This document shows positions 54,418 to 64,000 of a DNA stretch of 64,000 nucleotides, in pieces. The notes under the pieces are model-generated. The model did not search any database and was not told where the DNA came from. It saw only the letters and a list, made by a program, of their open reading frames with translations. The stretch is from Paraphoma chrysanthemicola. Its lineage: Eukaryota > Ascomycota > Dothideomycetes > Pleosporales > Phaeosphaeriaceae. The first letter of the stretch is position 1, and each line of letters starts with the position of its first letter. The stretch is taken from the NCBI GenBank assembly GCA_020744225.1, contig JAGMWG010000008.1, positions 1,674,001 to 1,738,000 on the forward strand, written 5' to 3'. Position numbers and translations under genes: made by a program.

Positions 54418-56454
54418 TATGATTCGAGTGTTGAGTGATAAGAAGTTGAATGAGGTCGAGGGTGAGACTCTGGGGAGTGTAGTGAGGAAGGTCGTACGAG
54501 CGCTCTTGCCAATTGCTGCTTTTAACCTTATGAGTGTAAGCCTGAGATGCAAATGCTGAAAGACAGGAGTGAGTACAAACGCACTATCAAAGCGACGCGG
54601 TTGGCTTATATGTTTAGTCGACATCTGCCCAACACAGATTGTTTCCAATTCGAACCTCACCCACTAAGCCCACACTTGGCTTACCCTGCATGGCGTAACA
54701 CATGGAGTAACACCCCCATACGGGAGGTCAGTAGTCAAAACACGTTGAACTCATTGGTCGCGGTCCAGGTCTCTGGGAAATTCGAATCTAGATTGATGCT
54801 CCTACACGGCTCATGCTTACCGACTTGCAGCATCCGCAGGACGCCTCGACCTAGTGCAGGGCTCCAGATTGCGGCGCAGAGCATTCGCGAGAACTAAAAG
54901 TCTGGTTTCTGTGGGACAAGCTGCAGACGCTGGGATGACCCCAGAGATGCTATTTCACCGGCTTCGCAGCTTTGTTGGAACGACCTTGGGCTGACGGCAT
55001 AAATTATCTCCGTCCATTACGACAATCTTGGTTTCGAGACATCTACGCCGTAAATCGAAGGGTTCCTTTGCTATCCCTAGGGTGCTGTACTCCCAAGCCA
55101 GAGTATCGACGTTTGCTGTGCCACATCCCCGTTACTAGCGGGACCGGGATCATAGCGAGAACCGCGGATCGTGAGCCGTGCGGGAGATCATCTCACCTTG
55201 ATCTCGATTTGGCGAAACTGCTCCTTCAGTTCGATTGCTGGACTTGCAAGATGTTGCGATTAGCATGGTGCAGAGCAACATGCAGCCGACTCTGGACTCA
55301 GGAAAGCGTCTTGGAGGGCCCGCTCATACCTCGTGGCTCACATCGCACCGCGTTGACAAGCAAAAAGCAGCACGGGAAGTGACATGCAGGCTGTCAATAT
55401 CGGTTGGGGCGACTGGCGGGTAAAATGCACGCCGTCTGCAGTCGCCGTTGGCGCACCTCGTGTCAGACTAGGGCGGTCGGAGCCGTTCATAGCTTCGCGC
55501 ATACCCGGCGGCTTCGAGCAGGCACCGCAAGCCCATTGACGTCCAGAATGTAATGAAGTCCATGCAGTTCAAGCCTTTTGTAGAGGTCAGCGGTGGTCGA
55601 GACTATAGCTCAACGTAGGCCTTCAGGCTGAGCCAGAAGGAGACGCGGAACTGCAAAAGACCAGAGCCTCGCTCCGCACGGAGTTGCATCTCAAGACACG
55701 GCTCGACGTTGTGGGAACCTTATAAAAAGGGTCCACGGAACGGCGGCACGTGTCTAGGTGTTTTGAATGCTGCAATTTCCACGTCCAGACATCGGCTCGG
55801 ACTTCATGCTTCAACATTCATGTGAAGAGCACGTTGTGGCCGGGGTTCCTCGTGGTGATGACAATCTCCTGTAGCTAGCGTTGCCGTGTGCGACGCAAGT
55901 TCTCGTGATGATATCAGCGCGGTGTTATGGGTCGTACAGTACCAATTTTATCGTGAAACTTCAAACGGGGAGGATCGCTGCGAAGCCGTTGTTACTAAAC
56001 GCTAGCTGCATGTCAGCAACAACGTCTGCTTGCCGTTTGGTCGATCTCCAACGCGGCCTGCGATGTGAGTGTGCATCACAAATCCAGTGAGAATTCAAAA
56101 AAGTAACCCGTCTGAGAATGGAAAATGTGCGTAGATGACTGCTTGATCAATGCTCATACAATCCCACTTTTTCATACAAAACAACTTTACGGGCAAGGTG
56201 AAGAGTAATGAGTAGTGCGTTGCGAATGGCTGCAAGCGCCCGTAGATCACAAAACGCGTAGCGTTCATTGCAGCTAGGAGGTTGACAGTACTGTGTGAAG
56301 CGTACGCTGGAGCTGCAAGCCTATGCGAGGGTCTCCAGGAGTGTCTCATCGAGGGTATCGGTTGTAAGTGCAGTAGTGCCTATGTGATGTTCAATACGAG
56401 CTGAAAGGAAAAATATTGAGTAGGGCTAAGCCTAAGAGTGTATCATTGCTCATT
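54418..56454. other. Gene-free span
   Basis: About 2 kb between divergent genes. Short frames at 54547-55423 have no start context or domain. No RNA gene or transposon remnant recognised. Confidence 0.5.
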
Positions 56455-57796
56455 ATGATTGAACCAAGACAAGATGACAGGTACAATCTCATGACTGTCC
56501 ATCTGGTAAGTCGTTGCTTAGTGGCTAGTGACGTCACGCGAATTATCGCCCAGCTCAACGCGTGCATCACCTTCCATTCGTGACGGCCTGTCTACTCCTA
56601 ACATTGCAACGACCTTATCGACAAAAATGGGGCGACGCGACCGTCTCATAAGCACGTCGATTTTGCGCGCAATCTTCAAAACTGGATCGTCTCCTGCCAA
56701 TGAAGAGCCGCAGCCTGGAATACTTGCGCGCATCCTGGCCTTCTTCGCCATATTCAATCTCTCTCTCGCAAGATATCGCGCAAGACTTTTCAAGAAGCTG
56801 CGGAACGAGATATGGCAGATAGAGGAAGAAGAGTACACCGAGAGCTTCCGCAGCCCAAGCAAAAACAAGCGGACCGATTTGGTGGCAATCGGCGACTTGG
56901 GATACTCTGGATCTGTAGGCGCAACCTCATGAGAGATGCTCTTGCGTGCTAACATCAACTAGACCTTCTTTACTACGCCCAACTCAAAGTACCTCATCAA
57001 ATCCCTTCCTCGTGCTTTCGAACAATCATTCTTCCGCGACCGCCTGCTCGACCCATACGTTGAGCACATGGAGCTCAATGAGGACTCCCTCTTGGTGCGC
57101 ATCACAGACTTACTATACGCGCCGACGACTACATTAGGCGCAGCCATTGGAACCGCGCCATCACACCATATTGTCATGGAAAACATTCTGTATGGAAAGT
57201 CTGCGTGTGCCAAACACCACCAGGAGCAGTGGGAAACATATGATCTGAAGCCGAATGATTACTTCTATCCAGAACGAGATGTGGCCGGCGGTAGACTTGC
57301 GCCAGAAAGTGTGAAAGATCGCCTCATCGATGAATTTCCTGACAAGATCCGGGTGACAATCGACGAGAAAGAAGAACTTGTGGCGCAGCTCACGCGCGAT
57401 TCCAAAATCTTGCAGGCCAACAATGCCGTGGATTATTCTCTGTTCCTGGTGCGCTATCCGGCTGACTTGGAACATGTTCCTCCTCCTCCGGGTCGAGCCT
57501 CATCCTGGCGGAGTGGCATTCTGTCGCGTGATCGCAAATGGATCTATCGAGCCATCGTCCTCGATTTCTTCTGGGCGAAGGATGCTCTCCAGGCACAAAC
57601 AATGACCGGCCTGGTGAAGGTGTTTAACGCGCTAAAATGGGGCAAGGACCACGGACCCATGAGCATCACGACGACCAGCGACGAGTATAGACAGAGATTC
57701 CTTGCTATGGTAGACAACATGGTCGAGGTCCCGGACAGTGCGGGACGGCCCTCTGGTGAGGTACGAAGCGGAACACCAAGCAGTGCAGAGGTGTGA
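56455..57796 (+). CDS. Divergent phosphatidylinositol-phosphate-kinase-fold protein
   Basis: Best model: exons 56455-56480, 56554-56914 and 56963-57796, 406 residues; a more conservative start is the ATG at 56627 (373 residues). The upstream exon is preferred because residues before 56627 (SSTRASPSIRDGLSTPNIATTLSTK) look coding. The domain shows SGSTFFTTPNSKYLIKSL (like SGSFFYTTxDxxFIIK of PIP kinases), LLVRITDLLYAP, HHIVMENILYGK, AVDYSLFLVRYP (like MDYSLL) and a late AIVLDFF in place of the IIDFL metal-binding motif, then DEYRQRFLAMV. A conserved Lys remains in YLIKSL, but the glycine-rich and activation segments are short. Activity is doubtful; it may be a fungal pseudokinase-like relative. 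An N-terminal hydrophobic stretch (ILARILAFFAIFNLSLA) could be a membrane anchor. Confidence 0.75.
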
Positions 57797-59155
57797 ATTC
57801 CTTTTTCCTATGCAGCCCAGTGACTGGGATTTGCAATGATAGCTCAGTATGATACCCACATAGTAAATTAGTTAGACTTGACCATAGCCTTAACTCGACA
57901 CTATTGAACTAGAACTACTTTCTCGAGTGCTACCAAGCTCACTGACAAAGTCATCTTACTTATCGGGCACATCCATAGGATCTGCCATGCTCGATCTATG
58001 ACGCTGCTGCTGCGCTTCACGGCTTCTCCCTGCCTGCGATACCCATCCTAGTAATATAACTTAGTCCAACTATTTGACTGTTCAAAATAGCATAGTCCCT
58101 GACTTCAGACATAACACCTCCCTGTCTTGTCTGCCTTCCTTCCCAATGGCGGTGAGCAACGCTGGGCGGTCAGTCTTGAACATGTCGTCATTGTACATCA
58201 GCCCAAGCATCCGCGGCTTGGGCAACGAAGCTGACGGCTTTGCCAACGCAGCTTTTGTGGAGCATCTCACGATAGGCCACGGCCCGGGTAGTCGCTCGAC
58301 CTTACCCTGCATCAGTTAGAAGGTACCGGGTTTCAGCCAGGGTTGTTCGTGAATGTCTCCAGAATGGTATTGGCTCCGGCTATGGGATTGTGGCGGAGGC
58401 TGGGGAGGCACGGCATTGTAAGAGCTTAGGCGAGTCGCGATAGGTTATGCAGGTGGGCACGAGATCACTTTGAACGAGGTATGGTTGTGCCGGGTGAGGA
58501 ACGGGAGATGGCGAAGCGGCGCAGCGTGCTTTGCTCGACTTCGATTCGAGAAGTGCGCCGTGTAGAAGACACGTTTGCCATCCATAGATGGATCGAGATG
58601 CCTTTACGCAGGGAAGACTCTGTTATGCCAGATGGCTGATCTTCGTAGGGGAGCCTTGCGGTGCGGCTCCAATGAGGGCCAAGCGAGACGCAGGTGCGGC
58701 CAGCGCTCACGAGTCACGATGCCCATGATGTCATATCTCCAGGTCTCAGAGCGTAGTCGCACAGTGTGTCAAATCAGAATATCGTGCCCAGGTGGCTCGT
58801 ACGTGGGATTAAGCGTCGCGGGCTGGACATAATTGCTTCCTTCCCAGCGCGCATGTCCAGCGTCAGTTGCCACTGCCGCCCGTATACCTTTCCGCGCTCC
58901 CAGCTCGCGCATTCCAATACACAGCGTACGACTCTCACCACAACCTCCAGCACCACTTATTGTTTGCACACCACACCTTCCGGAGCCTTGTCCGGACCAC
59001 TCTCACTGCCGCACACCTAAACGCTATCCACATCCAGTCTGCCTCTGGCTGCCATTGGGACCAGTCGCGCTCCAATCACAGCGCGCCTGTCGCTCAGCCC
59101 TACGTCACTCTCCGAGCCACAACATCCGGATTCCTGGCGCGCGCCCCGCTGAACG
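57797..59155. other. Intergenic, no gene supported
   Basis: About 1.36 kb. Short frames on both strands only; the C-rich right end is presumably the leader of the next gene. Confidence 0.5.
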
Positions 59156-60943
59156 ATGTCAGTGCTAGCATTCAAAGCCATCGGCTACGGCGCAGAGCAG
59201 ATTCCAGACAAGTTCTTCGAGAAGATTCCCGGCGGCTTCTTTACCCCTGCAGAGAAGAAGAAGATCAACGACGGCCGCGACAAGAAGGCCAGAGAGCGAC
59301 ACCAGAGCGAACAGCGATCAAAGCACAGCTCCCGACGCGACCACAGTCCGCAGACGGACTCCTCCGACCACAGCGGCTACGACGACACCGACTACGAGCA
59401 CGAGCGCGACCGAAGAAAGAAGGACCGCAGACGTCGCGCAAAGAGCGTCGGGCGCAGTTCTAGTAGGAGCCTGAGTCGTGGGCGCAACTACAGACGCAGC
59501 AGCGATTTGGACGGCCAGCACAGCGACACCAGGGATATGGCCCAAGCAGAGCAGGGAGGTCCCTACTTCCCTCCACCGCCAACGTCCGACTACAGGCCGT
59601 ACAACCCACAGGATTATGCTGCCGGGCGACCGCAAGGCGACTATCGGCCGTCGTCCGCTGAGCAGCCTTACTACCCCCCTCAGGTAAATGACTTTTCTCG
59701 TTCTCGCAGCGCAACATTCCCGATCATGACTGCCTACTCGACACTGGTGCATGCGTCGCCTCTGGCACGCCCACCTATGTTTTCGAGTCGGCCGCCGTCG
59801 AATTTGTCGACCCCTCTTTCCCCGCAACCTCCTATGCCTCATCTTCTTCGTTACGGCACTCCTATCTCTGCTGCTTTCTCTCCGTCTACTGAGCCGCCTC
59901 TTGCGGCCTTGTTCTCACGCCCGCGTACTAACACCCCCAAGCAACCAGCACACAACTCCTCGACCGCCTCGCGGTACACGCCGGGCCCTGGCTATGCGCC
60001 GTCAGCCCCAGTGAACACAAACATCCCAGCTCCGCCTGCGGGAAACACTTCGCCCTACGTTCCTTATAACCCGGCCGACTATGGTTCGCCCGCGGGTGGC
60101 TACCAGGCCGCTGGCAACGCTTATCCCTCTCCGCCGCCCTTCAGCCGCCATCGCTCCAACTCCCAGCCTGCGAGCCCGCCGTACCCAACATCCTCCTACC
60201 TCCCGTCCAGCGCCGACCAGCGCATGACCGCCTACGACAGCACGAACCAACCACCCGGCCGCCGTAGCAGCACCAAGCATCGCCGAGAACATCGGCACCG
60301 AGCAAGGTCTGCAGATACCCATTCCTCCCGCCGAGATGATCGTCATCGAGAAGGTTCGCGCATGACTAAAATGCGTGAAAGGTTCGATGACGGTTTCTTG
60401 CGCGACGAGGGATTGGCGGCTACGGTGGGAGGTGCGTTGGCGGGAGGACTGGCTGGCAGACAACTGGGCAAAAGATCAATGCTTACTACGATAGCAGGTG
60501 CGGCAGCTGGTGCGTTGGGCGGTAAGGCCATTGCGGACAAGCGATCAAAGTAAGTTTGGCGGTTGAATTATGCGAACAATTCTGACATGCCATCTAGGAG
60601 CAGAGGCGCGCCTGGATCCCGCGATCGCTCTCGTTCGCGCTCTCGCCATAGGCAGAGCGACCGCGCGCGCAGTCGTGGTGGCAGCCGTGAGCGCAGCCCG
60701 CCGCGCGGCATCCGTGCTAGAAGCAAGAGCATTATTGATCGCTTCCGCTCAAAGTCACGAGGTCCAGAGAGTCGCGACAGGAGTAGAGATCGGAGCCGGG
60801 ATGTGAGCAGGGATAGATACTCCCGGCCTGATCATGGCTATGAGCGCGGTCGAGACGATGATTATGATTATTTCAGCTCTGAGTCTGAGGGCACTGGCTC
60901 GCCTGTGAAATCAAGGAGGCACAGGAAGAGACGCGATTACTAG
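59156..60943 (+). CDS. Pro/Tyr-rich, glycine-zipper and RS-repeat protein (fungal orphan family)
   Basis: ATG 59156; the last junction is certain (60549 to 60598, frame kept). The N-terminus MSVLAFKAIGYGAEQIPDKFFEKIPGGFF is followed by a charged Arg/Lys/Asp/Ser region, a Pro/Tyr-rich low-complexity region, a glycine-zipper segment (AATVGGALAGGLAGRQLGKR, AGAAAGALGGKAIADKR) and a C-terminal RS/RD-rich tail like splicing-associated proteins. Such fungal proteins often carry the DUF3824 label; function unknown. The 258-nt stretch 59684-59941 has a GTAAAT donor, CTAAC branch and AAG acceptor and is stop-free and a multiple of three, so it may be an intron: 493 residues if spliced, 579 if retained. 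The residues it encodes differ in style from the flanking Pro/Tyr region, which favours splicing. Confidence 0.78.
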
Positions 60944-63849
60944 GCAGAAGGATGACTTATGAATGTATGATTAGAGATGACTTTGTGTTTGCTTTGATTT
61001 TTTGGGCGGCTTGTGCCCTTTTCGGAACGTGTACGGTTACGACAACGACTTACGACATCATGGACAAAGGACGACTATCATTTACTACAGCATTTAGATT
61101 AAGACCTTATCGGAAGTTCAATCAATGACATGGGCACATGAATGGAGATGTCAGAAGGAGTGCGTGTCCATCGAATTGTTGATCAGATGTACAATAGTTG
61201 TCCACCCACCCGAGCCACATGATGCGTACCAATTTGCCTTGTAGTCTCAATGCCGAAGTATGTACAAAGTGCCGAATACTAATATAGGTACCTGGTAGTT
61301 AAGGGAAAACTACGTCTAGCGTTATAGCTATTCTCGCCCTCACTCACGGCTTTGTTGTCCGGGTTTACGTCTAATTTGCTAGTCATGGTCGTACTGACTC
61401 AACTTCTGTCCTTTCTCGGTATACTTCACAACCTGGCCTGCGCGTTGCTCACTTCTCGTGATCAATTGGGAAGAACGATAGGATAGGACAGGAATCCGAA
61501 ATGTCGTGGATGCGGATGTTGAGTGCGATGATTAGTACACAGGATCGTTGGAATAAGGTTTGGTATCGTTGAGGTTGAGACCGCTCAAAACAAAAGTACC
61601 CCAAAACGGCGTGTATGCGAATGTGAGTGCAAAGATTACTAACTTACACACGATTGTCGGATTTAAGGTTTGCTATCGTTGGAGAGAATTCATAGGTACT
61701 ACCTTGTTGCAGAGTTTCTTCAAGGACAATTCTGTTACGGCTCGGCTTCTGTTGTCGGGATTTCGGGACGCATTGTATGGGGGCGAGTATGAGATCTGGA
61801 CTTCATGAACCTAAGTTGAGGGCCACAAGGGGTTGTTTTGGTGCGAGCTTAAATTAATTGTTGGGTATGTCGACCGGACGAGAACATATAAGAGGGGATC
61901 ATGAATGGACTAAACGCCCCACTCGTCGCACTGCGCATTTGATGAATTTCTACAAGAAGTAGAACGGGTTGGAAGTTCTAGAGTGTTCGGTCCGTTCATG
62001 CTCCGCTCTTGTACGTTGACGGCGCAAATACTGCCGTGAGATCTTGCCTGCGAACTGGCGTGCAGCAACGAATACGAAAGAAGGTCACGTTAAAGTTTTT
62101 CCCGTGACAGAGAAACGCTACTTCACCACGCGTGTAGGTTTAAGGAGTAGTACTTCGTCTCGGCTCTTCCCGGGGTTGTTGTGAGGCAAGCTCAGACGTA
62201 CTTTCGGATGGTACGACCGTAACTCGTGACAGAACTTCAGCCTCCCCCATCTTAACAAACCCTGGAAACCAGCATCTTCCCTACTCAGACCCTTTCCCGC
62301 TCCCATCCCAGCCATGCCACGTTCTTTACCTCACCGCCGACGAGCATCGTCCGTGTCGCCGCATCACGCCTAGAACCACGAGCAATCTCCGAGTCGGCAT
62401 GCCTTCCTTCAAAGCTGTTTACGGATCGAATCAGATCGCACAATCTCGGCGGCAGAGAAAAAAGAACCTGCTTATGCGACTGCACTACTTCCGCAGTTTT
62501 CCCAGCATCGGACCGTTTCACGATCGATTGAGCAAATACTAGATGCAGAAATCGCACGGAGGCAAGTCCGGGCTGCAATGCATGTGTAAGGCTACGAATT
62601 AGCAGGAAGTGAGGCAGAGTAGGATGCATGCACCCGACGTGAGGCGCTTGTCAAATAATGTATGCGGTAAAGTTATCGAATCTAACTCGCAATGGAATAT
62701 ACCACGAACACTTCCTGGCTGTTTCGACGACGTCAGTATCTTAATTCGCGCCAGCAGCTGCTCGAACCGCGTGGCGATTGGTGGCATTTATTTATCCTCG
62801 TCCTTCTGGAGCACAAAGAACCAGTATTGAACTATGCGAAGTTCGGTGACTTTCCGCTTGGTAGACTACATACGGACATCAGCTCGCTCGCTAAACCTTA
62901 CTGCGCGGGGAATAGCGGCTGATCGACAGTCGCGCACGTGCATACCCGTTGTGCGGCTCCAAGGCTCTGGTGCGAGACAGTCGTTTGAGATGTAAAAGCC
63001 TGATGATGGCATGGCGGCTTACGGGCGTGCCTTTGGCACCGAGATAAGCGGCCGACAGGACTGCCGCGACAGTATTGAAGTCGTCGTGAGCTGAGGTGCA
63101 GCAACATGCTGCAGACCTTACGCAGCATGCCTATTCGGCCTTGTTCATACAAGGACTGAAACGCACGCGCAAATTTTCTCCTTCGTTACTAAAAGAATCG
63201 CCGAAGCAGCAATCTATGTACGAGGCCGAATCAGTCCATCGTCCTCTCTACTTGCACGAATCATCCAAACAGTATAATCTGTACATGTGCACATTTTCTT
63301 ACACGCCGCATCTGAGCTATCGATCTCCCGCACTAAACTAATCGCTTGGAGCCCAATCCAACCTTCCACCATTGTTCCAGAAAACCTCTTCGAAACACAC
63401 TACCCGCGCCACGCCCATGTCGGAGCCCATCCGAGTCCGCCGAGCGCTGCCGATCGGCACCAGGGTGTGATGCTCCGGCGCTTTGTTCGGGGCTAGCGGA
63501 CCATGTGCTTGGGTTCGCAGGCGGTGGGAGTCAGTCCGTATGCGCTAGGTATTGCGAGTCGTGGAAGGGCTGACGAGCGAAAGAAAGAAATGGGGTGTGG
63601 CGGGCCTGATCCACTGTTTGGCAAAGGTGGGCGTGAGTTTGGGTTGGTGAGGGAAGGATAAAGGTGGTGTGACGGACGGTTTGTGGCTACGGAGGCGCTT
63701 GAGGCTTGGGTCATTTGCTGTATATATTCGTATTTCTCCGATCGGACGTACCATAGAACAAGAGAGACGCAGGTTTCTTCCGACTTTGAGCGCGCATATA
63801 TACAATACTTGTCCCACCACGCGATTGAGTCTGGATACGATTTATCACC
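60944..63849. other. 2.9-kb gene-free span
   Basis: Mixed composition with no frame carrying a domain. Small ATG frames near 61560 and 63096 look random. No tRNA, rRNA or transposon signature recognised by eye. Confidence 0.5.
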
Positions 63850-64000
63850 ATGTCGACTCTACAACCACAACAGCGGTCCTACCTTCTATCCATCCCACCA
63901 GAAATCCGCAGCCAGATATACACCTACCTCCTAACCTCTCCTCTACCGCTCAAAGGTCCCAACACACGCAAATACACTGGAGAAAAATACGACATTCACA
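63850..64000 (+). CDS. Start of a fungal 2EXR/F-box-like protein, cut by right edge
   Basis: ATG 63850 opens a frame of 50 codons that runs off the window. The start YLLSIPPEIRSQIYTYLL is the typical opening of the large fungal group of proteins with an F-box-like LPxEIRxxIYxxLL motif (2EXR and related). Not enough remains to define length or role. Confidence 0.65.
   Translation, partial: MSTLQPQQRSYLLSIPPEIRSQIYTYLLTSPLPLKGPNTRKYTGEKYDIH

Noticed and set aside
59318..59842. 174-residue minus-strand ORF
   Set aside because: Antisense of the Arg/Asp-rich and Pro/Tyr-rich part of the gene at 59156.
60944..63849. Search by eye for tRNA genes, rRNA or transposon ends in long gene-free spans
   Set aside because: No B-box-like GGTTCGAANCC in a cloverleaf context, no terminal inverted repeats or reverse-transcriptase/transposase motifs were seen; a covariance-model scan would be decisive.

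Overview
The window is nuclear DNA of a filamentous ascomycete (Pezizomycotina, most likely a dothideomycete). Genes are spaced 0.3-3 kb apart and carry short GT..AG introns, and several families are fungus-specific: a psi-factor type fatty-acid dioxygenase, a HET-domain protein, a RID-type DNA methyltransferase, a CBM1 secreted protein and a Zn2Cys6 regulator. I reconstructed exon structures by hand; every listed multi-exon model keeps frame across its junctions. The species is not identifiable by eye.

Left third (1-17.2 kb). A fatty-acid dioxygenase is cut by the left edge. It is followed by TSC13 (very-long-chain enoyl-CoA reductase), ATE1 (arginyl-tRNA-protein transferase) and a Nudix hydrolase. 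From about 9.7 to 17.2 kb lies an accessory-looking stretch: a Cys/His-rich orphan, three small '+' strand proteins of which at least two are clear paralogues, a low-complexity ORF built on a 12-bp minisatellite, and a HET-domain gene split by one in-frame TAG.

Centre (17.6-33.3 kb). This is the most striking part: eight consecutive genes form a proline catabolic cluster extended beyond the textbook set. They are P5C dehydrogenase, a DapA-family aldolase (candidate 4-hydroxy-2-oxoglutarate aldolase), an amino-acid permease, a PrnA/Put3-like Zn2Cys6 activator, a peroxisomal sarcosine/fructosyl-amino-acid oxidase-like flavoenzyme, a divergent carrier-like membrane protein, proline dehydrogenase and a P5C-reductase-like enzyme. 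Every one of the six promoter regions contains an inverted CGG-N8-CCG element, which suggests one regulon. The content suggests a cluster for proline plus hydroxyproline (or another substituted proline).

Right half (33.3-64 kb). Mostly housekeeping genes: a zinc-finger protein with a degenerate DEDD exonuclease domain, SHB17 (sedoheptulose bisphosphatase), a secreted CBM1-only protein, an NAA50-like acetyltransferase divergent from MIC19, a RID-like cytosine methyltransferase, a Pho85-type cyclin, a SnoaL-like 'pathogen-related' protein, a divergent PIP-kinase-fold protein, a glycine-zipper/RS-rich protein, and the start of a gene cut by the right edge. Long gene-free spans lie at 45.8-47.6, 49.7-53.3, 54.4-56.4 and 60.9-63.8 kb. 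I saw no rRNA, tRNA, CRISPR array or intact transposon.
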